In this document: in pieces, positions 22,940-35,200 of the stretch
How the letters are laid out: every line of letters starts with the position of its first letter
How positions within the stretch are numbered: position 1 is the stretch's first letter
Program-made: the position numbers and the translations under genes
The notes under the pieces: model-generated
Told to the model about the DNA's origin: nothing
What the model saw: the letters and a program-made list of their open reading frames with translations, nothing else
The model's database searches: none
Assembly (NCBI GenBank): GCA_958298945.1
Contig: OY282606.1
Span: 24,959,740 to 25,023,739, forward strand
Reading direction: 5' to 3'
Length of the DNA stretch: 64,000 nt
Source: Atherix ibis
Taxonomy: Eukaryota; Arthropoda; Insecta; Diptera; Athericidae

Positions 22940-25180
22940 ACACAATAATGAAGGACGACATTGGTTAGTGCAGTGTTACCAATCCCCAGATGCTAAAAAG
23001 GTTTCTTACCCATAATCTCCGAATGTTTGTTAAGTTAATCGTCCACTATTGACTCATTTCTTTTAGCCCAGCCGTTATTATTTTATATAAGTTTATAAGT
23101 AAACAAAAAAAACCCAAATAATTAAGTACATAAAATAAAACCTTAAAAAAAAAATCCAATAAAATTTTTAAAAAAAACAAAAAGTTGAGAACCACTGTTG
23201 GTTCTCAACAATTAACTTGACTAGACAATTCCGCGGCCATTTTAAAATTCGAAGAAAAAAAAACAGAAAATATTTAAACAATCTTCAAAATAATTGTTAA
23301 TATTATTTATATTTAATTATTAATTTACAGTTTATATGTGTTTTGTTCCAATTTATTTATAATATGTAAATGCATTGATCATAAGCTTATAGGTTAAAAT
23401 TTGCTCATTCCATTCATTACTGATTGATTGAGTCCTAAAGAAAAATGAGCAACGAAAATTTTCAAAATTTTCAAAAAAAAACAAAACTTTATTAATAAAA
23501 GCAAAATGAAAATTTAAGGAGGAATCTCATCTCTTCTTTTAAATATTTTCTTGAATTAATTTTCTTATAAATATATTTGATTTTTTTTTTATATATTATG
23601 TAATTTTCTTGTAATTTCTTATTTTAATCTTATTTGAACAGTTTTCCTATTTTTGGCTATTAAAATTTATTATAAATAATAAAAATAATATTTTAGGATA
23701 ATTTTCATATACAATATATAAATGTATTAGTAGTTAGTAGTAGTATTCATATTTCTTTATTTAATAATATTCGTTATTTTATTAATTTTTGTAAATTATT
23801 ATTCTTCAGCTTCAATTTTTATAATTTTTTTTTGTCATACTGGTTTTCCGATAAGTTGGTTTTTTTTTTGAAATTATAAAATTCAAATTCATCTCATTTG
23901 TCCCCGAATAATTAAAACATTCTTTTTCACACTTCTTTTAATAGATTTCATGAATATATAATAATTAATTAAATTTCATATTTATTTATTTCATAAAATT
24001 TCTAGTTTTTTTTTTTAAATTTTCGATTATTTTGTTAGATTTTCTATTATTTTCTAAATATCGATTTCGAGAGAATATAATATATATCTCCCTCAAGTTA
24101 TTATATTTATTACAATTAATGGGGAGTGAGTTCTTAAAAAGTAATTTGTTTTTTACTTTGGATTTATTCTTCTGTTTAATAATAGTTAATAAAATTCTCA
24201 TCTATATTATTTTATTAATATTATTATATCTTATATTATGTATAAAGTAATTTATTAATTGAACTATTTATATTTATAAATGAATTTACTATGTTTACTC
24301 ATTAATGTAGAGAGGTTTTTTTCTTTTTCTTTTGTAGATTTTCATATTATTTTATATTAAAATCTTTTAATATTAATGGGGGATGATTATGATCATTTTT
24401 TCTAGATTTTTTTTTTTGCCAAATATTTTTTATAGTTAATTTTATAAATAATTGTCACTTTTAGTGTTTGTATGTAATTTATTGCTACTAAAAATACAGG
24501 AATAAAAATAAAAATAGCATTATTTATGTGTAAAGAGAAGAATTATATAAATTTTCTTTTATTTTTTTAAATTTTATTTGAAATAAAAAAGGAAAAAAAA
24601 ACAAAATATATATTTTGTCTTTTAAAAAATCATAATAAATTTAATTACTAAATTCATTTTTAATAATAAAAAAAAACAAATTGAATTAAAAAACTTTTGG
24701 AAATATTTAATTTTAACTAACCAGATTGCTTAAATTCTAATAAAATTTGTTTTTATAACAAAAAAAAAAAAAACGGTGTAGAAGATATTTTAAAATAAAA
24801 TAAACTTAATTATTTTCTTGGTAGATATTTAAAAGAAAAACTGTTTGCCAAAAACAAAAAACAGATTCTATACTTTTAACAAAGAGAAAAGAATTTTTTT
24901 TTTCCTCTGGCAGTTAATAAAATGTTTATTTTTTCTTATGGTTTTAGTAAAAATTAAAATAAAAAGGGGGGGGTCAGCACAATTTGATCGCTAATAATTA
25001 GAAAAGACTTTTATCTAGATAAATAGTAAAAATAATTTTAAAAAAATATACAAATTTAAGTATTTGATCGTAAATACTACTAAAATAGAAAAGAACTGAA
25101 CAAAAAAAATTGCAGAAATACGAAAAGTGATCGTGAAAAAAACCAATAAAATCGTTGAAAAACATCCAAAACTCCTCTTC
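22940..25180. other. AT-rich intergenic spacer
   Basis: Very low GC, many homopolymer runs, one G7 tract at 24966. Open frames here are AT-rich chance frames. No gene seen. Confidence 0.5.
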
Positions 25181-25186
25181 TTATAT

Positions 25187-26083
25187 AGGGTTTTCGAATA
25201 ATAGTGATATGATTTCTTTAAAAAAAAAACACACACTAATTGTTAAGGAAATGCAAATGTTTTTTATTTAATGTGAAGTTTAATCGATACAATTAAGTTC
25301 TGAATAAAACGTCATTCAAATGGCCTCCACGACTTTTTTGCCGGAAAGAATTCGATGAACCCAATTTTCGAGCACTTTTTCCACTAAATCAAGTCGTATG
25401 TCATGAATAGCACGATCAATATTGACTTCTTAAGCTTGAAGAGAGTCTGGTTTATTGCTTAAGACCAATGACTTCAAATAATCCCACAAGAAATAGTCTA
25501 ATGGTGTTAAATCAGTACTTCTTGGAGGTCATTCAATGTCACAATTTCTTGAAATAATCGAATCTCCAAACTTTTCTCGCAATAATTCGGTTATTGCACG
25601 TGCTGTGTGGCACGTGGCCCCGTCTTGTTGGAACCACATGTTGTCAAGATCAACTTCTTCCATATTCGGCCATAAAAAGTTGGTTATCATCGATCTATAC
25701 CGCTCTCCATTGACAGTAACGGTGTTACCAGCTTCATTTCGAAAGAAGTACGGACCGATGACTCCACCAGACCAAAAGCCCCACCCAACTGTCAATTTAG
25801 GTGAATGTAATGGGTGTTCATGAATAATTTGTGGATTTTCTTCGCACCAGAATCGACAGTTTTGTTTATTTACCGTCGCAAAAGCGCACGAAAAGTTGCA
25901 ATTAGAGAACGAATATTTTGATAATAAAATTGAATAATTTGTAAACGTTGTTCTTGCGTATATCTCTCCATAATGAAATTGTAAACATTTCTGAATACAA
26001 TGGAAAAAAAATGACAGATCATGACATATAACAAATGGCCGAAACGTCACTTAGAAATCATATCACTCTTATTGGAAAACCCT
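25187..26083 (-). mobile_element. DD41D mariner, internally deleted, with both ends
   Basis: Inverted ends AGGGTTTTCGAATAATAGTG (left) and the complement of AGGGTTTTCCAATAAGAGTG (right), with TATA on each flank. The minus-strand transposase keeps [37 protein letters not shown] and the C-terminal [13 protein letters not shown] end. A stop/frameshift lies between 25440 and 25530. As in the copy at 10.7 kb, the first 30 codons are fused to [13 protein letters not shown], removing the DNA-binding domain and the first Asp. About 0.9 kb instead of more than 1.2 kb. Confidence 0.9.
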
Positions 26084-28498
26084 ATATTGTATATTATACA
26101 ATATTTAATATACAAATAGAAATTAAAAAAAACTGCATTGATTATCAACAAAAACAAAAATTATATTTTTAATAAAGAATAGATAACAGGTGACGATCGA
26201 TTAGAACAAAAATTCCAATTGCACGTTCCAACCATTATTAACTAAGAACAATTTATAATATTTAATCTGATCGAAAGAAAATACATATAAAAAAAATTAT
26301 TTAAAGAATTTCGAAAATTTCAAGTCTTTTAAAAATAGCAATTCTATCATTTCTTAAAAATAAAAATAAATAAAAAAAATCCCATTCAGTTTGGGAATTC
26401 ACCATACCGTACCTATTTTCACTCATTTTCGTGTTGAATTTCATCATTCTAATATCAAAACCATTATGCAGAATTCGACCACTTAACCATATCAAATACA
26501 CAAACCAACCAACCCAACCGATCTTCTTTCTAACTGACCACTCATAATAAAAACAACAACAAAAAAAAAGAACAAAAAATATCTTAACACTTAAAACCAA
26601 CCCAAATAAACAAATAAGCGCATTGTTTTGTTTTTGTTTTTTTTTCATAAGTGTTTTAATAATGAATTTATTTTATTTCTTTACTTAATTAATTTTCTTT
26701 TTTTTAAATATTATTTATTCTCTTTATTCAATTAATTTATCTCGTCATATCTCTTATCTCTTTCTTTATTTATTTATTTATCATATTTCTTCAAACATTA
26801 ATTTTAGATAATTGATATTTTTTTTAACAATGAACACAAAATAACGAAATAATTCGAACTTAATTAACAAATGTAAAAATATATCAAATTGGAAAGAGAA
26901 AAAAAAAACCATTTTGAATTAAAGATCATCTTCTCTCTCATTTTTCTTATTGGGGAGAGAAAGGGACAACAATAATTTTCTATATAGCCATCCATTTCTT
27001 TTTCTCTTCTTCTATTTATATTAATATTTTCCAAAAAGTTAAATTGCATAAAATTACGATTATTTATTTTCTTCTTTTTTTTCCATTTATTATATGTGTA
27101 TTTGTAATTTTACCCTAAAGTCTATGTGAATAGTTATTTTCAAATTATTCAACCAAAAAAGCCTTAAAATTAAAAAATATATATTAAAAAAAAAAAACAA
27201 CTTTTAATAATTTTATGGAAGAAAATAAATATTAAAAAAAATAAAATTTATAAAATAAAGCCGACTTCACTTCTTCTTTAAATAGAATAATGGGGAAAAA
27301 ATGCAATTTCCATTAATTATTATTATTATTTTTCTGTTTGCATTTGTACATTTTCCAATAGTTAATATTTAAAAAAAAAAAAAATGTTTCTTACACCCAC
27401 CTTCTTTCTTCAAATTCTAACTTTCTAACAAATTTCTTTATTGTATTTTTTTTTTCTTCTTTCACAAAAACATAATCCATTTATTTTTATTTATTTATCT
27501 AAAATGTTCTTCGGTGTATTTATTTTATTTTTTGTTTTTGTAAGTTTTTCAATAATTAATATATCATTTTCTTCTTATTTATTTGATTGCTACTAAAATA
27601 TTAACTCCTTAACATTACATTAATAATAAAAATCACTAAATTTATTAGATTTTTTAGCAATAATATTTTCGTATTCTATTTAATATTTTTTTTTGTTTTT
27701 GTTTATTTACTTTTAATTGTTATTAAAACTTTTTTGAAAAAAATCAAAAAACTAACGCACTTTTTCCACCTAACACTATTATTACTACAGTAGTGTTAAA
27801 ATAGGGGGAAAATAGAGAGAAAATTAATAATTTTCTTTTTTCGTTTGTTTTAAATTTCATTCATATAAGTTAATAAATCAAATTAAAAAATCAATTATTA
27901 TTAAGCTATATTAAAAATTATATTAGTTTTGTAATAGTAACGATAATAATAATAGTTAGTCGTAATAAGTTGGAGAGAAAATAAAAACAATTTCAGGATT
28001 TTCTATTAATAATAATAATAATAATAATAAATAATAATAATAATAATAAACTAAACAATAATTCTAATAATATTTAAATAATTTTATTTATTTATTTTAT
28101 TTATGCATAGTACCTTTTTTTTTTTGTAAAATTAATAATTATAAATAATAATAATAGGGAAAAAAAAGAAAACAAATAATAACACAATAGAAAAAAGAGA
28201 GAAAAAAACTAAAATGTAGATGAAGATAAACATATTAAAAATTTGATAATAAAATAAAAATAATAATAATAAAGAACAATTTCTCTTCTCTTTTTCTTAG
28301 TTAAATAAACTTTAATTAAAGTAAACCATTAGTAATTGGTGACGATAGTGCTGTGTGCACATAAATAACAACACAAACAACTGTTGTAACATAACGTACA
28401 TATATATATATATGTGTGTATGTGTGTGTACATGGGTGGGACTATGTTCATAATGAAAACTGAGAGATGTTGATTGGGAGTGATGCGACTCCTTATCC
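26084..28498. other. AT-rich spacer including the stuxnet 3' UTR
   Basis: Low-complexity sequence. A (TAA)n microsatellite lies at about 28004-28048 and a TA/TG dinucleotide run at 28400-28432. The stuxnet mRNA must end somewhere in the right part of this interval; several AATAAA complements are present and I cannot choose between them. Confidence 0.45.
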
Positions 28499-29218
28499 TT
28501 ACGCAGCCGTATCGACTTCTTCGACAATATGATTTGGAGAAACGTCGTTAGGTGATGCTAGCGGTGCAATGGTTGTGGCTGTTGCAGCAGCTGCTGTTGC
28601 TGCACTGCCACCTGATGGCGTGCCGGCCGGTGTTGGACTCGTAGTGCTGAGGACACGTGCACCATACGGAGCTCCCTTCATTTTACGAGCTTCGCGTCGC
28701 TGCTTGCTCTGCTGCATGACGAGACGTATATGGTCCAGTTTGCATTTGGTTTTGTTGTTCTCGATCTCGACGCTGCACTTGCTGCAGATGCTTTTGTCTT
28801 GAGTGTTCGACTCATCGAAACTGGATTTGGTTGTGTTCATTGCTGTTGGTGGTGGTGGTGGTGCTATCACCAAGTTTCGGAAACTGCAGGTGCAAGAGCT
28901 GCGATCGTCCATTATTGAACTCATAACTGCTGATGAAGTGCCTGTTGTGGGTGATGAAATGTCCATCGCCGATGCGATTTTGTGGGCGGAAAGAGAATGA
29001 TCACGACAAGAGCACGCGTTTGGTGTTGGTATTGAATGCAATTCGCCACAGTGTCGAGCGCACACTACCGCTGACGGATCGGAAACAGATGCTGACGAAC
29101 TTCCACCAGTTAACGAGCTACTAACCCCATAGCGGCTACCACAATCACCGTACGTACAAGAACTAGCCTTAATACATTTGCTGCACGACTCATGTACTGG
29201 TACACTTTTACTAGATGC
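28499..29218 (-). CDS. stx: stx last coding exon: proteasome-binding C-terminal helix
   Basis: Acceptor TTTTAG at 29219-29224, then [15 protein letters not shown]; the frame stays open to TAA at 28499-28501. It holds a Cys-rich stretch ([19 protein letters not shown]), the basic amphipathic helix [20 protein letters not shown], known in midnolin to bind the proteasome, and an Ala/Thr-rich tail ending EEVDTAA. Confidence 0.92.
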   Translation of the reverse strand, partial: ASSKSVPVHESCSKCIKASSCTYGDCGSRYGVSSSLTGGSSSASVSDPSAVVCARHCGELHSIPTPNACSCRDHSLSAHKIASAMDISSPTTGTSSAVMSSIMDDRSSCTCSFRNLVIAPPPPPTAMNTTKSSFDESNTQDKSICSKCSVEIENNKTKCKLDHIRLVMQQSKQRREARKMKGAPYGARVLSTTSPTPAGTPSGGSAATAAAATATTIAPLASPNDVSPNHIVEEVDTAA

Positions 29219-32200
29219 CTAAAATTAAAAAAAAAAAAAAAAAAAATTACAATTTAGTCCTCTCGTTTTATTTTTATTGTAAAATAATTTTTTTTGTTAA
29301 TATTTTTTTATTTTAAAAAATTATTTGAAAAAAAAATATTCAATTTGGATACTACTACTAAACTTAACTCTCTGTCAAAGAGCATTTTCTCATCATCTCA
29401 AGATCAATTGGCCGAAGATGAGCATTTTTACCGAAAAATCATCTTTTCGGATGAGGGCCATTTCCAACTCGGTGGGTATGTCATGTCAACAAAGAAAATT
29501 GTCGCATCTGGGGCTCAGAAAATCCATACGTCACCATGGAAAAGCCGATGCATCCACAACGAGTCACGGTTTGATGCGGATTTTGGACTGGAGGCATCAT
29601 TGGCCCGTTTTTCTTCGAAAACGATGAAGGAGCCGTCGTTTCTGTCAATGGTGAGCGCTATCATGGCATGCTCAATGAATTTTTGTTTCCAAAAGTTGAA
29701 GAGAATGGCATGGACGACATTTGGTTTCAACAGGACGGGGTCACTTGCCACACAGGCAACGTAACAATCCAACTTTTGGGCACTGCTTTCGAAAACCGAA
29801 CAATCAGCCGAAAATCTGATGTTAATTGGCCGCCTCGGAGCTGTGATTTGAGCCCGTTGGATTATTTTCTGTGGGGAGCCATTAAAGATAAATGCTACGC
29901 AAGCCATCCAGAGACAATTGAGGCCTTGAAACACGAAATCCAACAGGCACAGACAATCGAAAATATACTGAAAAATTGGGTCGAGCGAATGGGGTACTGT
30001 AAGGCCAGCCGTGGCAGTCATTTAAATGATGTTGCGTTTCATTCTTAAATTTCAAGGTTCAATTTTTTTAATAAAACCGGAAATTTATTTATTTTTTAAA
30101 ATGCAACTTTTAAATGGTTCAACCTTTTTGTACAAGCTACCAAAAAAAAAATTAATGCAAAAAAAAAACGATTAAAAATTGGATTAAAAATTCAAAATTG
30201 TATTTTTTTTTTTTTGGTCGAAACAAACTTAAATAAATTTGTTTCAAAATAAATTGCTAGAAATTGAACTTGATTTACTATCATGACTTGAATAATTATG
30301 GGAAAAATAAATTTAAAACTGAAACTGACAGGGAACGACATCTGATCCCGCCGCACCCAATCTGATCTTCACCTTCATTATTGCAGGGGGGAAAAAACCC
30401 AAATTTGCAAAAACAGAAAAATTCGTAAAATTAATTATTGCTAACTAACACGTTGTTATCGTTTGAATAAATTTAAAGTTTTAGTCGGAAAAATGAATAT
30501 TCAATAAATAATCATCGTGCTAATTGGTACGAAAATAAAGAGAAACTAACCTGTTTGGAGCTTCGATGACTGCCAGGCGTTTCGAAGCTTATTCTCGCTC
30601 CTCGACTGTATTGAGGAGTCGCACTAAGTAAATCGTTCAATATATGGATGATTGTTGAGATATCACGTTTGGGTCGGCCATAACGGTCCTGGAGTGCCGG
30701 ATTCAATGTGCCGGAAAATGTACCCGAATAAATGCCTTTGCCATGATTCTTCATAGATTCAATGACGGCGCCGCAACCACTTTTACGTGGCGCTTCTTCT
30801 GCGAGATCAACTTTGCTGGTGAACACCTCCTTGGATAGTTTTCGAAGTGTTTGTGTGAGATTTCGTGAAGCCTCTGCCAAAGCTCGACTGTCGGTAGCGC
30901 TTATTGTCGAAACGGAATCGCTGATATCACAAAAAGATTCGGCGACAGCATCCGATGATGACGCGACAGACGTTGATGTGTTCGATGAGGTCACACCTTC
31001 AGGTGACTCTGTGTGGGAGCGATGTTTTTCGGTGCTTACACTTTTGCGAAAGATGTTATTAGGAAAATGATGATGATTGTGGTGGTAGTGGCGATGTTTG
31101 GATTTGCCAATAGGATTGTTGGCAGTTTTATGTAGAAACGACGAACTGCTGGCATATTTAACGTTCGGTGTGCTTGTCGAAATAGGTGGCTTTTCGACAC
31201 TAGTCGGTGTTCCTGCAACATCCTGATGCGCCTGGCATTGATTTGTCTCACAGCTACTGTTGCTGTCCAGACGTTTACAAAGACAAGACGTCAACTTGGC
31301 TGAAATCGGATCCGGACAAATGTTTAGATTGGATTCTGTGGCACCAGCCACCGGTACCGGTGTCACTGGTGTGCCGGTTGCAGGCGTCACATTACTATTA
31401 TTTGCTACGTCAGATGTTGCGATCGGAATGTTACTAATCGAACTGGTAGTTATAGGACCTGATACCAAATTCGACAGCGACTTAATGGGCGATTGTTCCA
31501 GCAACGTGTCACCGTTGAACGTTGAATTGTTCAAGCTATCCGAGGAGCAACAGCTGCTCGTCGAATTCCTAGACTCCTCTGATAACGGCGAACTGCAGTG
31601 GCTATTGCTACTAGTTGTGGTAGTACAGGTGTTGATGTTACCACTGTGACAACCGTTAATTTGCTGTTGACCCACCGCTAAACTTTTCACTATATTCTGA
31701 AGACTCTCATAATCTTGTTTACTCATGAACGTATTTAGATCACTAGCTACTGATGGCCGCAACACGTTGGCGATAGATGCTCCTGAAGGTATAGATGGTG
31801 TTGTGCTGCTGGACTGGTTTGGCAATGATGGTGTTGCAGCAGTTGGAAAAAGTGTACTGCTGCCAATACTGGCATCGTTGCCAACCGCTAAATTCCCAAC
31901 CGCTAAATTAGCCCCAACTCCATTGGCAATTCCTTTTTGAAGAACTATGTGCGGTAATGCGTGTCCGCCCGACAACGATAAACGAGCGGAGTTATCTAAG
32001 CCTATCGAGTTGTTATTATGATGATGATGGTGGTGATGGTGATGGTGATGGTGGTGATAGTGACGACTGCTTGCATGACCCTCTAACTCAGCCTTTTTAC
32101 TTGTAGAGCTCTGTAAGTTCGCTGGGCATACGCCCAGTCCAGATGCGGTTGTACCCCCTCCAACATTCGAAGACCGATTTCTATTGCTGGATCGAGATCT

Positions 32201-35200
32201 GGAACTGCCGTGCGATGGACTCGTTGGATTTACTGTGCTCAATTGCAATTGTATCAACATCATATGATCACCCAGTCGCATACTTAAATTTAATGGAGTC
32301 TTGCCACTGAGAAAATCGTTCACTTGCGAATCATTCAATGATTCCAGAGCTTGCATCACAGTATTTTCTGGACGTTGTGCCTGTAAGTAAATAAAATAAA
32401 ACACAAAAAAAATTAGTTATAATTTGTTAATAATTCTATATAAGAAATCTTTATAATATTGTTGTTGTTGTTTTTAAGGTCCCTTAGACGTGTGCCAGAG
32501 GCCACTTTATAGCGCCACGACCGCGTAGCCATTTTTGGCGAATTCATAGTACGTATGGGGGAAGCTATCTAAAAGAGACTGGTCTGTGGTTTGTATTATA
32601 GAATATTGAGAATTTTGTTTTATTTTGTGGAGCAGATTAGTATGTTTAAATAGGGAACTAGGGAATGGTGTTGTTGGGTCCAGGGCTCCATAATGGGAGG
32701 AATCCTGCTCGCGAAGTAATTCTTGGTTAAGTGGTATTCATATAGAATGTGGATGATAGTGAAATGGGTACCACAGGATTGGCATAAGGGACGATTGGTG
32801 TTACCAAAAAGGAATTTTTGTCCAATCCGGATTCTGAGGAGCATCTATTTTGGTATAGATGTTGAATAGACTGGTTTATTGGTGGTTATCCAATGAGTCG
32901 ACAAAAGTGTATCGCTGTTCGTCCAGTCATCACGCCTACGGATGGCTAATGGTGTTACTTGCCATTCTGTTAGTAGACGAGGCAGATTGGAAATGGCTGT
33001 GATCACTGGTCGACGGTCGTGTTTATCCAGCCAACTTGTCAGCACTTTCATTGCCCACAATTCCCACATGCCCCGGCGCTTATTGCAACTTGACACTCCT
33101 ATTGCTTAGTAGACTATGACGAATTTCGCTAAGAACTGGATCACTCGATGGGCTACAAATGGCTTTAAGGGCACTAAAAATAATAACGCTCCGTTGGCTG
33201 GAAATATTGGTCGCAATTTCCATTGCCGTTTTGATGGCCCACAACTCCCCGTAATATGGAACTATCCCTATAAAGTGCTGCAGCCAAAAAGTTCGATGAT
33301 CGAAAAAGATGTAGTATCGGTGTCAGCAACGGCATCCGTGAACAACAGTCGATGATCCTTTAATCCATCCAACTGTTCAAGAAAAAGTTTTCTATAAGTG
33401 GACGGATCAGTACTAGCCTTCTTAAACCTGTGAAGAAAAGCAGTCACTTTTAACTTTACCAGGTGTATAAGCTTAAATCCGCTGTTATGTCATAGATGGC
33501 GTGAGTGAGCGTATTAAGCTACTACGAGCACGTCATACTTTTATATGAGTTTGACATCTGTCAACATTAATCAGTGCACATTGTCAGCAATTTCGTACAA
33601 CAACATACATTTTTCCTTTGGTAATCATGTCCAGTTTTGTGCCAGAAAAAGAGCATATGCGGGAAGCTCTGCTTTTCTGCTTCAATTTGAAGAAATCGGC
33701 TGCCGAATCGCATCGAATACTTATGGAGGCCTATGGTGACAGTGCTTTATCGGAAACAACGTGTCGAGATTGGTTTCTTCGGTTCAAAGATGGCAATTTT
33801 GACTTGAGGGACAAGAAGCGTGAAAATCGACCTAGGAAGGTTGAGGACCATCAATTGAAGGCTCTTTTGGACGAAGACGATATCCAATCGCAAAAAATGC
33901 TCGCGGAGCAATTGGATATTACTCAACTAGCCATTTCCATGCGTGTCATGGGGAAGATTGGAAAGATCGGAAAATGGATGCCGCATGAATTGAACGATAG
34001 GCAGATAGAGCGACGCCAAAACACATGCGAAATCTTGTTCGCCAGATAAAAAAGAAAGTCGTTCCAGCATCGGATTGTGACAGGCGATGAATAGCTGATA
34101 TATTTCGAGAATCCTAAACGCAAGAAATCGTAGGTTGATCCCTTCCAACCATCAACATCTTCCCCAAGACCAAATCGCTTCGGACGGAAGACGATGCTGT
34201 GCGTTTGGTGGGATCAGCAGGGTATCGATGTTGAAACCTGGTGAACACAGGTGCTCTGCGTGAAAAAAGGACGGATTATCAACAAAGTCATGACAACCTG
34301 ATTTTCCTCCACCGCAACACACCATCACACACGTCAAAAATGGTCCGAAACTACTTGGCGACACTTAACTGGGAGGTGCTTCCCCACCCCGCTTATTCAA
34401 CAGACCTGGCCCTTCCGACTACCACCTGTTTTCGTCGATGGGCCACGCGCTCGCTGAGCAGCACTTCGATTCTTACGAAGACGTCCGAAAATGGCTAGAT
34501 GAGTGATTTGCCTCGAAACAGAAGGAATTTTTTTGGCGTGGTATCCACAAATTGACCGAGAAATGGGTTCGGATTTAAGCGTATACACCTGGTACTCCCA
34601 ACCACGGTTTCCAATCTGGGTGTGGAAGGGAAGTTTAAAAACGAGGGGGAGGTGGGGTTGCAGGAATTGCTTTCAAGGTCGGATATTAATAAGGATAGCG
34701 ATGATTAATTCCTTTTTGAACTGGGGGGAGATGCTAATGTTTTTGATTTAAGTGTGGAGGCATAGGTTCTTGTAAAATAAATTTAGACCAGTTTCTATCA
34801 GTAATTCGTTATAATGTTTCATAACTTTTAGGTTATAATTTCGCATCCAAACTATATGAGTACATTTATTTTACTATTTTTCACTACCATTATAAGTAGG
34901 AAAACCGAAATAATGTTGATTGAAAAACAAAGAAAAATTAAGCGAATTGAGCTTTTGATATTTGTTTTTTTTTATTGCATATATTATGTTTGATTATAAA
35001 TAGAAGAGAGAAAAATAAAATAAAAGTAAGAAGACGAGTAGAAGTAGCAGAGAAAAAGAAAAACAATTTTTATAAAAAAAAAACATATAATATATAATAT
35101 TGAAAAGTGAAAGTTTCCTCTTCCTCAGTGAAAACGGGAAAATAGTTTTTTGACAAAAATTTCTGTTAGAAGAAAAAAACCATTTTTTGCTTTATTCGAT

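Noticed and set aside
26301..26648. 115-codon minus-strand frame with hydrophobic runs
   Set aside because: AT-rich DNA yields Phe/Leu/Ile/Lys-rich frames by chance; no splice sites, conserved motif or codon bias.
28569..28802. Open frame on the plus strand rich in Ala/Val
   Set aside because: Complement of the Ala/Thr-rich end of the stx last exon; low-complexity coding DNA is often open on both strands.
31260..31649. 129-codon plus-strand frame
   Set aside because: Antisense shadow of the Ser/Thr/Asn-rich stx exon, with no motif of its own.
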